From Gammaproteobacteria bacterium Gsub (GTDB lineage Bacteria > Pseudomonadota > Gammaproteobacteria > PS1 > Pseudothioglobaceae): 64,000 bases of DNA. The DNA lies in NCBI GenBank assembly GCA_002007405.1, contig JYIN01000014.1:31472-95471 (forward strand), given 5' to 3'. Positions 10,099 to 20,782 of the stretch are shown here, piece by piece (positions within the stretch are counted from its first letter, which is position 1; each line of letters opens with the position of its first letter). Under the pieces are notes generated by a model. The model was not told where the DNA came from. It did not search any database and worked only from the letters and a program-made list of their open reading frames with translations. A program made the translations under genes and the position numbers.

Positions 10099-11139
10099 AT
10101 GAAAGATAGCCCAATAACCCTAATCCAGCCAGATGACTGGCACTTGCATTTGCGCTCAGGCGCGGCACTGAGATCGGTGGTTGGTATGAGTGCGGCACAA
10201 ATGGGACGGGCGATTATTATGCCCAATCTAACCCCACCCATCACCAACACCACCCAAGCACTGGCGTATCAAACAGAAATTATGGCGGCCTTGCCTGCGG
10301 GGTGCAAATTTGAGCCGTTGATGACACTGTATTTGACTGACAATACCACGCCACAAGACATTAGAGTGGCATCTGGGTTAATCAAGGCAGTCAAACTCTA
10401 TCCTGCGGGCACAACCACTAATTCTGCTAATGGTGTTACCAACATTGGCGCTATTTATCCAGCACTTGAGGCGATGCAAAAGGCAGGTATGCCACTACTT
10501 GTGCATGGCGAAGTGGCGGAGTATGAGGTTGATATTTTTGACCGCGAAGCGGTCTTTATTGAAAAAATATTAACCAAAATTGTTAAGGATTTCCCCGATT
10601 TGAAAGTTGTGTTTGAGCATATTACCACCAAAAATGCGGCTGATTTTGTGTTGGCAAGTAGTAATAAAATTGCTGCCACCATTACCGCACACCATCTGCT
10701 TGCTAATCGCAACGATATGTTGGTAGGTGGCATCAAACCACATTATTTTTGTTTACCAGTTCTAAAACGCGCCAAGCCACATCAAGCTGCATTATTGGCA
10801 GCAGCCACTAGCAATAGCGGAAAATTTTTCTTAGGGACAGACTCTGCCCCCCACGCAAAATCTGATAAAGAGTCCGCTTGTGGATGTGCTGGAATTTTCA
10901 GTGCACATTGCGCAATAGAGCTTTATGCACAGGCATTTGAAGAGCAAGACGCAGTGGATAAATTGGAGGGTTTTGCCTCAAAATTCGGCGCTGATTTTTA
11001 TAATTTACCATATAACACAAATACCATTACACTGGTAAAAAGGGAGTGGGTTGTGCCCAATGAATATCCTCTTGGAAACTCGACTGTTGTACCATTTATG
11101 GCGGGGAAAAAATTGGGTTGGCAATTAAAAACAGATTAA
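10099..11139 (+). CDS. pyrC: Dihydroorotase (PyrC, class II)
   Basis: PyrC closes carbamoyl-aspartate to dihydroorotate in pyrimidine synthesis. The zinc-binding WHLHLR motif is at residues 14-19, the carboxylated lysine is expected in [13 protein letters not shown] (about Lys98), and later metal-ligand histidines appear in LLVHGEV and in the HITTKNAA segment; the substrate loop around FLGTDSAPH supplies the catalytic Asp. The 346-residue length matches the E. coli-type enzyme. It stands alone, convergent with ribF. Confidence 0.96.
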   Translation: MKDSPITLIQPDDWHLHLRSGAALRSVVGMSAAQMGRAIIMPNLTPPITNTTQALAYQTEIMAALPAGCKFEPLMTLYLTDNTTPQDIRVASGLIKAVKLYPAGTTTNSANGVTNIGAIYPALEAMQKAGMPLLVHGEVAEYEVDIFDREAVFIEKILTKIVKDFPDLKVVFEHITTKNAADFVLASSNKIAATITAHHLLANRNDMLVGGIKPHYFCLPVLKRAKPHQAALLAAATSNSGKFFLGTDSAPHAKSDKESACGCAGIFSAHCAIELYAQAFEEQDAVDKLEGFASKFGADFYNLPYNTNTITLVKREWVVPNEYPLGNSTVVPFMAGKKLGWQLKTD

Positions 11140-11154
11140 AAACACACCTTTTTG

Positions 11155-12069
11155 CTAATCATAAAAATAATGTTGGGCGGATTTAACATCTTTTTGAATT
11201 TGAGATTTTAGCCTATCAAGCGAGGCAAATTTTTGCTCATCACGAATTTTATGTTTAAAAACCACCTTAACACACTGCCCATAAACTGTTTTCCCGAAAT
11301 TAAACAAAAAAACCTCAAGCAAGATTTTTTTGCCACCCACGGTCGGTCGAGTACCCACATTACAAACACCGTAATAGTGCATTTTCCCAATCTCAACCTG
11401 CACCGAAAACACACCCAGAACTGGGCTGATGTTTTGTTTAATTGAGATATTGAGGGTTGGAAAACCGATAGTTTTGCCTTTTTGTTGCCCACGAATAACC
11501 CTACCCCAGATTGAAAATTCGCGTCCCAGCATCTGTGCACTGTCACCCATTCTACCCTCGGCAAGTAACTTCCGAATTGCCGAACTACTAACACGGCGTT
11601 GATTGCAAAGCACACTTTGGGTATTTTCGACGATAAAACCATGTTTTTTTGACAAACGGTTTAGTAGTGTAAAGTCGCCCTGACGCCCCCTTCCAAAATG
11701 AAAATCATCCCCAACCAAACAATATTTCATGCCCAGTTTAGCCACCAGAATTTGTTGCACAAAATCTTTAGCGCTTAGTCTGTGAAACCCCGTATTAAAG
11801 CGAATCAATAGGTGCTCATCTAAGCCAAGATTTGTAAGTAATTGATGCTTTTGTCTAAAACTACTAAGGCTTGTTCTTTCATGACCAAAAAAGTTTTTTG
11901 GCGTAGGTAGAAAAGAAACCAAGACCGCACTCAAACCCATCAATTTAGATTTTTCCACCAGTTGGATGATAATTTTTTGATGGGCAATATGTACCCCATC
12001 AAAATTACCAATAGTAACCGCACGGTCTTTGTGCTGGGTTAAATTATGTAGGCCACGAATGATTTGCAT
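11155..12069 (-). CDS. ribF: Bifunctional riboflavin kinase / FAD synthetase
   Basis: RibF makes FMN and then FAD. The N-terminal adenylyltransferase half has the GNFDGVHIAHQ motif (residues about 22-32) and the later SSSAIRKLLAEGRM segment; the C-terminal flavokinase half begins near GRVIRGQQKGKTIGFPTLN with the conserved GKTxGFPT motif and contains GVCNVGTRPTV. 304 residues is the usual length. In many gammaproteobacteria ribF is next to ileS/lspA; here it stands between pyrC and a permease gene. Confidence 0.96.
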   Translation of the reverse strand: MQIIRGLHNLTQHKDRAVTIGNFDGVHIAHQKIIIQLVEKSKLMGLSAVLVSFLPTPKNFFGHERTSLSSFRQKHQLLTNLGLDEHLLIRFNTGFHRLSAKDFVQQILVAKLGMKYCLVGDDFHFGRGRQGDFTLLNRLSKKHGFIVENTQSVLCNQRRVSSSAIRKLLAEGRMGDSAQMLGREFSIWGRVIRGQQKGKTIGFPTLNISIKQNISPVLGVFSVQVEIGKMHYYGVCNVGTRPTVGGKKILLEVFLFNFGKTVYGQCVKVVFKHKIRDEQKFASLDRLKSQIQKDVKSAQHYFYD

Positions 12070-12162
12070 AACCTTATTTTAGAGGGCTTTATATAAGACA
12101 GGATTTAAATTTTTTAACACAAGTGTTTTGTTTTCTTGGTTTTTTTAATGCCTAAATTGAAA

Positions 12163-12915
12163 TTATAAAATAGTTTTTAATAAACCTATGCCACAGACTA
12201 TCAACAACACGCTGCCCACCCATTTTTTAAACAACTGGTCGTTTTGAATAATTGTGTTGTGTAGCCTGAGCCCAACAATATGCCCAACCAATGCGACTGG
12301 AATCAAAGACAGCGAAAATACCCAATCAATTTCAATGCCCACAGCAATAAAGGCAGTCATTTTTATACTCACTAAAACAAACCACAGAATGAACAAAGTA
12401 TCACGCAGCCTAGTTTTATCAACATGCTCAATAAACACTGCAACTATTAGTGGCGCGCCTGTAAGTGTGGTGCCTGCCACATAACCCCCCAACAGAAGTA
12501 GAAGTTTATTTAACCAAGGTTTGTGCACGGTAATGGGTTTATTAAAAATCCAAATAATGGCGTAGAAGGCGGTAATCAAATAGACAAGGATAATCATCGT
12601 TTGATCTGCTAATGTCAAAAGCCCAAACACACCTATTAAAGTAGGAGGTGTAATCCAAACAAGGGCCGATTTTAAATAATCCCAATCTACATTATTCCAA
12701 GACCTATACACACTACCAGGTGGCACAAGCAAGGTAATTGAAGTAAAAAATAACAAATGAATACCAATCAACGGCAACCAATAAACAGGTGATCCGCCGA
12801 TCAATAGCAACAGCGGAAGACCCAATGCTGCCCCACCAAAGCCCAGACCACTACGCACAAATCCAGCCCACAGAAAGATTAATCCAATCAGTAAATAATC
12901 AAATCCAGAAAACAT
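12163..12915 (-). CDS. TauE/SafE-family membrane permease (putative sulfite exporter)
   Basis: About 250 residues with seven or eight hydrophobic helices and the TauE/SafE pattern of two related halves; the first half has GLGFGGAALGLPLLLL and the second has GGYVAGTTLTGAPLIVAVF, the family's repeated Gly/Pro-rich segments. Members export or take up sulfite, sulfoacetate or other organosulfur anions. In a thiotroph a role in sulfite efflux is reasonable, but the substrate cannot be read from sequence. The frame opens at a TTG at 12924; the ATG at 12915 is chosen as start. Confidence 0.75.
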   Translation of the reverse strand: MFSGFDYLLIGLIFLWAGFVRSGLGFGGAALGLPLLLLIGGSPVYWLPLIGIHLLFFTSITLLVPPGSVYRSWNNVDWDYLKSALVWITPPTLIGVFGLLTLADQTMIILVYLITAFYAIIWIFNKPITVHKPWLNKLLLLLGGYVAGTTLTGAPLIVAVFIEHVDKTRLRDTLFILWFVLVSIKMTAFIAVGIEIDWVFSLSLIPVALVGHIVGLRLHNTIIQNDQLFKKWVGSVLLIVCGIGLLKTIL

Positions 12916-13129
12916 ATTTATCAATATCTCGCCAGCTTGTCAAACATAGGTAATAATTTAAAATCCAGCCATTTTATACAGGCCACCCAAGAATGGTTTG
13001 AATTAAAACCTCTACATTCGTTTATAATTTTTTGGTATATGTAAATCCCTACTAACCCCTACATTTATATTCATTACGCAATGGCACGCGTATTTAGTGT
13101 GCCGATTGTCATCAATTCTGAACTATGCG

Positions 13130-13336
13130 ATGACCCCGCTTAGAGAGGTTTCCAAAGAGGTATTACCAACCTTACTGGATGGGGCAGGCGAGCCACTTTT
13201 CATATTGCTCAATTATGACACTCTATGCACAGCACTTAATTTAGTGGAAGAATTTCAAAAAGCATATAATCCTTCAATAGACGATGATTTTACTGGCAAG
13301 CCCACCATATTGAGGTCTTTATATAATTATGAATAA
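13130..13336 (+). CDS. Small protein with weak Phd/YefM-like pattern, unknown
   Basis: 68 codons from ATG 13130 (the frame stays open to a GTG at 13097). The pattern LREVSKEVLPTLLDGAGEPL followed by a hydrophobic strand and a helix with a Tyr resembles the N-terminal half of Phd/YefM antitoxins (helix, then EP/GEPVxI strand), but it lacks the typical RxGKPVAVL core. The C-terminus is acidic and Tyr-rich. No toxin gene flanks it, and no strong ribosome-binding site is seen. It may be a decayed antitoxin or a lineage-specific small protein. Confidence 0.35.
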   Translation: MTPLREVSKEVLPTLLDGAGEPLFILLNYDTLCTALNLVEEFQKAYNPSIDDDFTGKPTILRSLYNYE

Positions 13337-13469
13337 TTATTAGAATTTCGTCTTTCACCAATTCGGGAAAAACCCCTATTTTGTCAATCATCCATAAATT
13401 ATGCAAAAGCTGTATTGATTATCAAAATCTAAAACACTCTTTTGATGGTTAATAAGATTTAGAGATGGT

Positions 13470-14417
13470 TTAAGCGTTGGTGTTAATTCCTAATTTAGCG
13501 AATAGAGTTTGGTCGGTGCCTGTGCTTGGATTGGGAGTGGTGAGTAAATGTTCACCGTAGAAAATAGAATTGGCACCAGCGAAAAAACACAGCGCCTGCA
13601 TGGCATCGCCCATTTTTATTCGTCCTGCTGAGAGGCGCACAACCGATTTTGGCATTATAATACGCGCTATGGCGATTGTGCGGATAAATTCAGTTTCACT
13701 GAGTGGGGTAACATTTTCAAACGGAGTGCCAGGGATTGGCACTAAAAGGTTAATCGGCACACTGTCAGGGTGAGGGGTTAGATTTGCTAGAGACCGTAGC
13801 ATTGAGGCGCGGTCAGTTTGCCCCTCGCCCATGCCAAAAATACCGCCGCTACAAACACGAATACCTGCATTTTGCACTGCTTCTAAAGTATCTATACGGT
13901 CTTGAAAAGTGCGCGTGCTAATTACATTAGAGTAATTTTCTTTAGAAGTGTCTAAATTATGATTGTAATAATCAAGCCCCGCCTGTTTCAAAGTTAGCGC
14001 TTGGGCTTGTGTTAGCATCCCTAAAGTAACACAAGTTTCCATACCCATAGCCTTCACCCCCTCAACCATCGGAATCACTTTGGATAGGCTTTTATCTGTA
14101 GGATTGCGCCATGCAGCGCCCATACAAAATCGGGTTGCGCCTTTTTCTTTTGCCACTTTGGCTTGTTTTAATACCACTTCAACTGAGGCGAGTTTTTCAC
14201 GCTTAATCCCAGTGTTATATTTAGAACTTTGCGAACAATAGGAGCAATCTTCTGGACAAGCACCAGTTTTAATATTGAACAAAGCACTGGTTTGCACCTG
14301 ATTTGGATTAAAGTTTTTCCGATGAACAGTATGTGCTTGAAACACTAAATCATTAAAAGGCAGTGCAAATAAAGCCTCAACCTCTTCTAACGCCCAATTA
14401 TGTCTTAACTCTGCCAT
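13470..14417 (-). CDS. bioB: Biotin synthase
   Basis: BioB inserts sulfur into dethiobiotin. It is a radical SAM enzyme with the cluster motif CPEDCSYC (Cys54, Cys58, Cys61). Further conserved segments are GAAWRNPTD, the NLDTS motif, [10 protein letters not shown] with the auxiliary-cluster Cys, and the RLSAGR stretch with the Arg ligand of the [2Fe-2S] cluster. 315 residues is the normal length. The rest of the biotin operon is not in this window. Confidence 0.97.
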   Translation of the reverse strand: MAELRHNWALEEVEALFALPFNDLVFQAHTVHRKNFNPNQVQTSALFNIKTGACPEDCSYCSQSSKYNTGIKREKLASVEVVLKQAKVAKEKGATRFCMGAAWRNPTDKSLSKVIPMVEGVKAMGMETCVTLGMLTQAQALTLKQAGLDYYNHNLDTSKENYSNVISTRTFQDRIDTLEAVQNAGIRVCSGGIFGMGEGQTDRASMLRSLANLTPHPDSVPINLLVPIPGTPFENVTPLSETEFIRTIAIARIIMPKSVVRLSAGRIKMGDAMQALCFFAGANSIFYGEHLLTTPNPSTGTDQTLFAKLGINTNA

Positions 14418-14452
14418 AGCCTAAATACGATTACCTTAGCTTTTGAAGCAAT

Positions 14453-14511
14453 AAAAAACCGTGTAGCACCCAAACATTATCAGGCCTTAAAATTGTTGAT
14501 TGGCACTACAC
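14453..14511 (-). terminator. Probable terminator of glnA
   Basis: On the minus strand GTGTAG overlaps the glnA stop and pairs with CTACAC about 40 bases downstream, directly followed by GG and a run of six T. The loop is large and the stem has an interior mismatch, so termination strength is uncertain. Confidence 0.4.
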
Positions 14512-15921
14512 ACTGTAATACATATCAAACTCTACTGGGTGGGGTGAGGCGCGCAGAGCGGTTACTTCCTCCATTTTAAGCGCAATAAATGAATCAATCA
14601 TATTGTTTGTAAAAACCCCACTTTGGGTTAAAAATTTACGGTCTTTATCTAAAGCCCCAAGCGCCTGGTCTAGTGAGTTACAAACTTTAGGAATAGAGTC
14701 CTTTTCTTTTGCTGACAATGTGTATAGGTCTGTGTCGCCAGGTTTGCCAGGGTCGATTTTATTTTTAATGCCGTCAAGCCCTGCCATCAGCATTGCCGAA
14801 AATGCCAAATAAGGGTTGGCTGTTGAGTCTGGAAAACGCACCTCAATTCTGCGTGCTTTTGAGCTAGAGACAAAAGGAATACGAATTGCTGCAGAGCGAT
14901 TTTTAGCAGAATATGCCAACATTTCTGGGGCCTCAAAACCCGGTACCATACGCTTGTATGAGTTGGTTGAAGGGTTAGTAAATGCATTTAATGCCCGTGC
15001 GTGTTTGATAATACCGCCGATATAATGGAGTGCTATTGCACTTAAATTGCCATATTTATCGCCATCAAATAAGTTTTTGCCATTTTTAGCGATAGACTGA
15101 TGCACATGCATGCCATTGCCATTATCGACCGCGATTGGTTTAGGCATAAATGTTGCGGTTTTGCCATACAAATGTGCCACATTATGCACACAATATTTAA
15201 GAATTTGGGTTTCATCTGCTTTTTTGACCAGCGTATTAAACAAAGCCCCAATCTCACATTGTCCAGCGGTGCCTACTTCATGGTGATGGACTTCTGTGGT
15301 AACACCCATTTCTTCAATTGCCAAACACATTTGAGCACGCAGATCATGCAATGAATCAACTGGAGGCACTGGAAAATATCCGCCTTTCACCCGAGGGCGG
15401 TGTCCTTTATTGCCGCCCTCTAAGTCAGAGCCTGACTCCCAGTCCGCTTCTTGTGAGTGAATTTCGTAAGAGGCCTTGCCTAAACCAAAGCCAGTATCCC
15501 ATTTAACACTATCAAAAACAAAAAACTCTGGTTCATTACCAAAATAGGCAGTATCACCGATACCGGTTTCATTAAGGTAATCTTCAGCCCTTTTGGCAAT
15601 TGAGCGCGGGTCTTTTTCGTAACCTTGCAGATCACTTGATTCAATAATGTCACAGACAATATTAAGGGTAGATTCTTTGGTAAATGGGTCAATTACCGCT
15701 GTTTTGGTGTCTGGCTTCATGATCATATCAGATTCATTAATTGGCTTCCAGCCAGCGATTGAGGAGCCGTCAAACATTTGTCCCTCTGTAAATTTTTTTA
15801 TATCCATTTTGTGTGCTGGCACACTTACATGTTGTTCTTTGCCTTTGGTATCAGTAAAACGGAGATCAACAAATTTAACCTCAAAATCTTTAATCATTTT
15901 CATTACATCTTTGGCAGACAT
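14506..15921 (-). CDS. glnA: Glutamine synthetase type I
   Basis: GlnA condenses ammonia and glutamate to glutamine. The 471-residue protein has the family's [10 protein letters not shown] near the N-terminus, the metal/ATP segment [14 protein letters not shown], the [16 protein letters not shown] stretch, and a DLYTL motif whose Tyr (about residue 400) is the adenylylation site in the beta-type enzymes, so covalent regulation by GlnE is expected. The start is well supported by AGGAG about eight bases before ATG. No ntrB/ntrC follows it. Confidence 0.98.
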   Translation of the reverse strand: MSAKDVMKMIKDFEVKFVDLRFTDTKGKEQHVSVPAHKMDIKKFTEGQMFDGSSIAGWKPINESDMIMKPDTKTAVIDPFTKESTLNIVCDIIESSDLQGYEKDPRSIAKRAEDYLNETGIGDTAYFGNEPEFFVFDSVKWDTGFGLGKASYEIHSQEADWESGSDLEGGNKGHRPRVKGGYFPVPPVDSLHDLRAQMCLAIEEMGVTTEVHHHEVGTAGQCEIGALFNTLVKKADETQILKYCVHNVAHLYGKTATFMPKPIAVDNGNGMHVHQSIAKNGKNLFDGDKYGNLSAIALHYIGGIIKHARALNAFTNPSTNSYKRMVPGFEAPEMLAYSAKNRSAAIRIPFVSSSKARRIEVRFPDSTANPYLAFSAMLMAGLDGIKNKIDPGKPGDTDLYTLSAKEKDSIPKVCNSLDQALGALDKDRKFLTQSGVFTNNMIDSFIALKMEEVTALRASPHPVEFDMYYSV

Positions 15922-16015
15922 ATTTTCTCCTATTTTTTAACTGCTAATATTTACCAACAGCCATTTGTTAAACAACCCATACTCTTGCAGTGCAAAACCT
16001 TACAAGCGCACAATT

Positions 16016-16240
16016 CTACCCTATTTTCTCAATCAATAAAACAATCTCATTGGTTTTTTTATAAATTTCAATCACTTTGTGACCATGCACTTTGCACCAA
16101 GCGGGGATGTCGTAGAGCACACCAGGGTCAGTTGCCCATACCTCAATCAAATCGCCCCGATTAACGGTGGAAATTTTTTCACCCAAACGAATCACAGGCA
16201 TCGGGCAAAGTAGGTTTTTGGTATCAATATTATACTTCAT
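16016..16240 (-). CDS. tusA: Sulfur-carrier protein TusA
   Basis: A 74-residue TusA/SirA-family protein. The sulfur-accepting Cys12 is in the [12 protein letters not shown] motif. TusA passes persulfide sulfur for tRNA thiolation and, in sulfur oxidisers, hands sulfane sulfur to the Dsr/sHdr pathways. Its start overlaps the end of hemF, so it is the last gene of the xerC-tsaC-hemF-tusA run; that context suggests a housekeeping role, though a role in dissimilatory sulfur transfer is possible in this type of organism. Confidence 0.88.
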   Translation of the reverse strand: MKYNIDTKNLLCPMPVIRLGEKISTVNRGDLIEVWATDPGVLYDIPAWCKVHGHKVIEIYKKTNEIVLLIEKIG

Positions 16241-17138
16241 TAAGCCAATCTTTGGGTTTTAGAAATCGCTCATAAAGCAATGATTCTGGTGTGTTAGGCT
16301 CGGGTTTATAGTGATATTGCCAACGCACCAAAGGCGGCAGTGACATTAAAATAGACTCAGTTCTGCCGCCAGTTTGCAAACCAAATAAGGTGCCACGATC
16401 ATAAATCAAATTAAACTCAACATAACGCCCACGCCGATACAATTGAAATTGACGCTCACGCTCGCCATAAGGAGTGTCTTTGCGTCTTTCAACAATCGGT
16501 CGGTAAGCCTTAATATAATGATCCCCCACGCTTTGCATAAAAGCAAAACACACATCAAAACCGCCCTTATTCAAATCATCAAAAAACAAACCACCAATGC
16601 CGCGGCGCTCGTCTCGGTGTTTTAGATAAAAATAATCATCACACCATTTTTTGTATTTTGGATATTTATCTTTACCAAAAGGGGTGCAGGCGGCTTTGGC
16701 AGTTTGATGCCAAAAAATTGCATCTTCGTCAAAACCATAATAAGGGGTTAAATCAAAACCACCACCAAACCACCAAATTGGTGGCTCGCCAGTTTTTTCT
16801 GCCACAAAAAACCTAACATTCGCATGTGAAGTCGGCACATAAGGATTATGTGGATGAATCACCAAAGATACTCCCAAGGCACTAAATTTTCGCCCTCCCA
16901 ACTCAGGTCTGAACGCGCTAGCGGAATCTGGCATATTATCACCACAGACAAACGAAAAATTAACCCCCGCCTGTTCAAACACCATACCATCAGTCAACAC
17001 CCGCGTTAGCCCCCCACCACCTCCTTTGGATTTTTCCCAAGCATCTTTAATAAAATTGCCCTTACCATCTGCCTCTGCCAACTGTTGGCAAATATCGGTT
17101 TGTAGGTTTAATAAATAGGCTTTTACTTGGTCAATCAT
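16230..17138 (-). CDS. hemF: Coproporphyrinogen III oxidase, oxygen-dependent
   Basis: HemF makes protoporphyrinogen IX using O2. The 302-residue protein has [18 protein letters not shown], the family's most conserved stretch, plus the FFDDLN motif and the [15 protein letters not shown] segment near the C-terminus. Its ATG overlaps the tsaC stop by four bases (ATGA) and its end overlaps tusA, so translation is coupled through the run. The oxygen-dependent enzyme indicates an aerobic or microaerobic lifestyle. Confidence 0.97.
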   Translation of the reverse strand: MIDQVKAYLLNLQTDICQQLAEADGKGNFIKDAWEKSKGGGGGLTRVLTDGMVFEQAGVNFSFVCGDNMPDSASAFRPELGGRKFSALGVSLVIHPHNPYVPTSHANVRFFVAEKTGEPPIWWFGGGFDLTPYYGFDEDAIFWHQTAKAACTPFGKDKYPKYKKWCDDYFYLKHRDERRGIGGLFFDDLNKGGFDVCFAFMQSVGDHYIKAYRPIVERRKDTPYGERERQFQLYRRGRYVEFNLIYDRGTLFGLQTGGRTESILMSLPPLVRWQYHYKPEPNTPESLLYERFLKPKDWLNEV

Positions 17139-17698
17139 CTGACTCTCCCCCCTGTTTGTAGATTAATAATCCTTGAGGTTTGGTTATTATGGTTTTGTGG
17201 AGGGATTATAAAATCCAATTTATCTTTAAAAAAGATTAATAATTTTAATGTATTTGTCGCACTCGGCTTGGTTGCTATGTTAGCGCTGGTAGATACTAAA
17301 GCGCTGTTTGTCATTTGGCAAAGTTCTTTAATTAAAAGATTATCGGTTAACCTGAGCGCTATTGTATCAAATTTGCCTGTTAGCAAAGGCGAAGCGGTTT
17401 TGTGAGCTGGAATTAAATAGGTGGTGGGGGTGGGGGTATTTTGAGGGATATTTTTTAGTGTGCTGGGATTTTTTACATACAGGGACAGATAATGAATATC
17501 ACTGGCTATTAGAATTAGACCTTTGTTTTTTGGTCGCCGCTTTAGGGTGATTATTTTTTGTACGGCATTTTCAAATTTGGGCAAGCAGCTCAGCCCTTGT
17601 ACAGTATCGGTAGGAATGCTGATAACGCCGGCGTTATTTAAAATATAGGCACCGAGACGGGTCTTAAAATTCACAATTTTTTGGCACGCGGGTGGCAT
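17135..17698 (-). CDS. tsaC: Threonylcarbamoyl-AMP synthase
   Basis: TsaC makes threonylcarbamoyl-AMP for the t6A modification of ANN-decoding tRNAs. The YrdC fold is shown by [16 protein letters not shown] near the N-terminus, [13 protein letters not shown] with the ATP-binding KRP-x-x-K pattern, and [15 protein letters not shown]. 187 residues is the short TsaC form without the Sua5 C-terminal domain. It overlaps xerC upstream by 28 bases and hemF downstream by four. Confidence 0.9.
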   Translation of the reverse strand: MPPACQKIVNFKTRLGAYILNNAGVISIPTDTVQGLSCLPKFENAVQKIITLKRRPKNKGLILIASDIHYLSLYVKNPSTLKNIPQNTPTPTTYLIPAHKTASPLLTGKFDTIALRLTDNLLIKELCQMTNSALVSTSANIATKPSATNTLKLLIFFKDKLDFIIPPQNHNNQTSRIINLQTGGRVR

Positions 17699-18546
17699 TT
17701 GTCATATACCTTGGCCAACTCCAAAAAGTCTAAATGGGTATAAACCTGGGTAGATTTGATACTTTTATGCCCCAAAAATTCTTGCACGCTGCGTAAATCA
17801 TGGCTGGATTGCAAAAAATGTGTCGCTGCTGCATGGCGCAACATATGTGGATACACATTGATTTTAATACCCACTTCTAGAGCGCGCTTTTTAAGCATCA
17901 TCTGCACCGCTCTGGCGCTTATTCTTGCCGCTTTATTGTTCACAAATAAAGCGTTTTGCCGAATGTCGGTTTTTTGCAAATAACGGCTAATTGCTTGTTG
18001 TGCTGGTTTGCCCAAAGGGGTATGACGCACCTTGCCGCCCTTGCCCGCTACTTGCAAGAAACCTTGCGAAATATCCACATCAGCTGCATTAAGTTTGACC
18101 AATTCTGAAACCCTAAGCCCACAAGAATAAAGAGTTTCCACGATGGCCACATCGCGAAGCTCAAAAAGATTATCAGACCTTGCTTCAGCCATTTTCATTA
18201 ACTGTTCATAGTTGAGAGTTTTGGGTAGGTTTTGCTCTATTTTTGGGGTTTTTAGTCCTAATGCACAATTATTTGACAATACATTTTGCTTAACCAGATA
18301 AGTTAAAAACCCACGAACACAGGATAGGTGGCGACGAATAGTGCGAGCGTTGGCATTATGACGACGCAGACTCATAACCCATAAATTCAAATGTTTGCTA
18401 TTTAAGTCCGCCCAACTGCTAAGTTTTTTTTGCTGAGTAAAGGTTAATAATTTTTGTAAATCTCTTTTATAAGCTTGCTGGGTGTTGGGCGCATAGTTTC
18501 TTTCAACTTTTAAATAAAGCACAAATTGAGTAATTTGATTTTTCAC
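17671..18546 (-). CDS. xerC: Tyrosine recombinase XerC
   Basis: A 291-residue site-specific recombinase that resolves chromosome dimers at dif with XerD. The catalytic residues are visible in order: Arg in SCGLRVSELVKL, Lys in AGKGGKVRHTPL, the HMLRHAAATHFL box (His and Arg), LGHKSIKSTQ (His) and the nucleophilic Tyr in QVYTHLDF. The ending [15 protein letters not shown] matches XerC more than XerD. It starts the overlapping run xerC-tsaC-hemF-tusA. Confidence 0.9.
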   Translation of the reverse strand: MKNQITQFVLYLKVERNYAPNTQQAYKRDLQKLLTFTQQKKLSSWADLNSKHLNLWVMSLRRHNANARTIRRHLSCVRGFLTYLVKQNVLSNNCALGLKTPKIEQNLPKTLNYEQLMKMAEARSDNLFELRDVAIVETLYSCGLRVSELVKLNAADVDISQGFLQVAGKGGKVRHTPLGKPAQQAISRYLQKTDIRQNALFVNNKAARISARAVQMMLKKRALEVGIKINVYPHMLRHAAATHFLQSSHDLRSVQEFLGHKSIKSTQVYTHLDFLELAKVYDKCHPRAKKL

Positions 18547-18608
18547 TTGATTTTTTTAACCCCGCCCATATCAATACATTTTACAGCCAAACCATAAGGA
18601 TAACTACC

Positions 18609-20459
18609 ATGAGTGCAAAACAAACACATGCCTTTCAAACCGAGGTCTCTCAATTATTAGATTTAATGATTCATTCCCTGTATTCTAATAAGGAAATTTT
18701 TCTACGCGAGCTTATTTCTAACGCCTCTGATGCAATTGATAAACTAAAATTTGAATCATTAACAAACAGTGCCCTGCTTGAAGGCAGGCAGGATTTACAA
18801 ATTTACATTGAGGTGGATAAAAAGGCTGGTACTATCAGCGTTACTGATAATGGCGTTGGCATGAGTGAGGCAGAGGTGAATAAAAATATTGGCACCATTG
18901 CTAACTCTGGTACTAGGAAATTCCTTAAAAATCTCGATGAAAAACAAGTCCAAGACTCGAATTTAATCGGACAGTTTGGGGTAGGTTTTTATTCTGCTTT
19001 TATTGTTGCTGATAAAGTTACCCTAATCACCAGAAAAGCAGGTATTAAAGGCAAAAAAGGCACAAAATGGGTATCAACAGGCAAAGGCAAATATTCAGTA
19101 GAGAGTGTGGATTGCCCTGATTTTGGCACCACCGTTACCCTACATATTAAAAAAGACGAAAAAGAATTTTTAGACGATTACCGGCTACGCTCCATTGTCT
19201 CTAAATATTCGGACCACATTACTGTTCCGATTATGATGCTCAAGCCCGCTGAGAACGACAAAGAGATTGAATATGAAAGCATCAATAAGGCCAACGCCTT
19301 TTGGGCACAAGACAAAAAAACCCTTAAGCAAAAGGATTATGATGAATTTTACAAATCATTAACCTATGATTTTGAAGCGCCACTAACCCAGCTACACAAC
19401 CGCGTTGAAGGCAACTTAAACTACACATCATTATTATTTATCCCCACTAAAGCCCCATTTGACATGTATGAGCCGAAACGCAAAGGCGGTATAAAGCTCT
19501 ATGCTAAACGGGTATTTATTATGGAGGATAATGAAAAATTGATGCCACTGTACCTGCGTTTTATTAAAGGCATTATTGACACTGCAGACTTACCACTTAA
19601 TATTTCGCGTGAAATCCTGCAAAGCAATAAAGTCGTAGACGCTATCCGCAAAGCCTCTGTCAGCCGCATTCTCAAAGCTTTAGAAAAAATGGCAAAAAAC
19701 AAACCTGAACAATATGCCTCGTTTTGGAGGGAGTTTGGGGTGGTGATGAAAGAGGGCATTGTGGAAGATTTTGCCAATAAAGACAAAATTGCAAAATTAT
19801 TGCGTTTTGCCACCAACCAAAGCCCAGATTCTTCGCAAAATGTAACACTTGAAGATTATGTTAAAAACATGAAAAAAGACCAAAAAACTATTTATTACAT
19901 TACTGCTGAGACCTATGAGGCCGCCAAAGGCTCCCCACATTTGGAGATTTTTAATCAAAAAGGCATTGAAGTATTATTGTTATCTGACCGTGTAGATGAA
20001 TGGCTGGTTGGTAACTTTACCGAATATGAAGGTGTGCCGCTCAAATCAATCGCTAAAGGTGAGTTGGAATATCTGGACTCTAAAGAAGACAAAAAAGCCA
20101 AAGAAAAGACTGCCAAAGACTTTGAAAAGGTGATTGAAGAGGTGGGAAAAATCCTCACAAAACAAGTTAAATCAGTAAAAATCTCTAAACGCTTGAGCCA
20201 ATCCCCTTCTTGCTTAGTCGCCGATGAAAACGAGATGGGCGGCAATATGGAGCGGATTATGAAATCACTTGGTCAAGATGTGCCCGAAACTAAGCCGATT
20301 CTTGAAATCAACCCCGCCCACCCTTTAGTAAAAAAACTCAAAACTAAGGTTGATGAAGATTTAGTCAAGGTTTTATTTGACCAAGCCGTCTTAAGTGAAG
20401 GCGGGCAGCTCAAAGAGCCTGCAGAGTTTGTTAAACGCATGAATAAACTGATTGGTTAA
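18609..20459 (+). CDS. htpG: Chaperone HtpG (Hsp90)
   Basis: Bacterial Hsp90, a cytosolic dimeric ATPase that remodels client proteins. The 616-residue protein has the GHKL ATP-binding motifs near the N-terminus (ELISNASDAIDKL, then TDNGVGMS and IGQFGVGFYSAF), the middle-domain segment RRG-like PFDMYEPKRKGGIKLY and the catalytic-loop stretch NISREILQSNKVV. A possible ribosome-binding AAGGA lies about ten bases before the ATG. No heat-shock promoter was identified with confidence. Confidence 0.98.
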   Translation: MSAKQTHAFQTEVSQLLDLMIHSLYSNKEIFLRELISNASDAIDKLKFESLTNSALLEGRQDLQIYIEVDKKAGTISVTDNGVGMSEAEVNKNIGTIANSGTRKFLKNLDEKQVQDSNLIGQFGVGFYSAFIVADKVTLITRKAGIKGKKGTKWVSTGKGKYSVESVDCPDFGTTVTLHIKKDEKEFLDDYRLRSIVSKYSDHITVPIMMLKPAENDKEIEYESINKANAFWAQDKKTLKQKDYDEFYKSLTYDFEAPLTQLHNRVEGNLNYTSLLFIPTKAPFDMYEPKRKGGIKLYAKRVFIMEDNEKLMPLYLRFIKGIIDTADLPLNISREILQSNKVVDAIRKASVSRILKALEKMAKNKPEQYASFWREFGVVMKEGIVEDFANKDKIAKLLRFATNQSPDSSQNVTLEDYVKNMKKDQKTIYYITAETYEAAKGSPHLEIFNQKGIEVLLLSDRVDEWLVGNFTEYEGVPLKSIAKGELEYLDSKEDKKAKEKTAKDFEKVIEEVGKILTKQVKSVKISKRLSQSPSCLVADENEMGGNMERIMKSLGQDVPETKPILEINPAHPLVKKLKTKVDEDLVKVLFDQAVLSEGGQLKEPAEFVKRMNKLIG

Positions 20460-20782
20460 AAAACTCATAGAAAGGCAAAATTCTCAATAATTGAGGTTTG
20501 AGATTAGTGGTTTATCAAAAAATTAGCCCATTTGTTGGTCGCAAGCAAGGCTTGCTCTTGGACAAACACCTTCTATAAAAAACCCCATCTGTCATAAAAA
20601 ACCTGCATTTTTGCACACCGATGTTGTCGTTATCAACAACATAGAGGTTTTTCACCGTCCAATGTTAAATCCACCAATCTCAGCAAAAGCCTTAAACATA
20701 AATAAAAAACCTAAAATAAATAGTTTCATCCCAACAAATACTAACGGTAAAATCAGTTATTCTATCTATAGAGTCGTGTGTT
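20460..20782. other. Intergenic region htpG-hisI
   Basis: About 320 A+T-rich bases. A small hairpin (GCAAGC AAG GCTTGC) lies near 20540. Short open frames on both strands are broken by stops and have no ribosome-binding site; the minus strand around 20640-20740 could be a remnant of a membrane protein, but it is too decayed to name. The hisI promoter presumably lies at the right-hand end. Confidence 0.4.
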
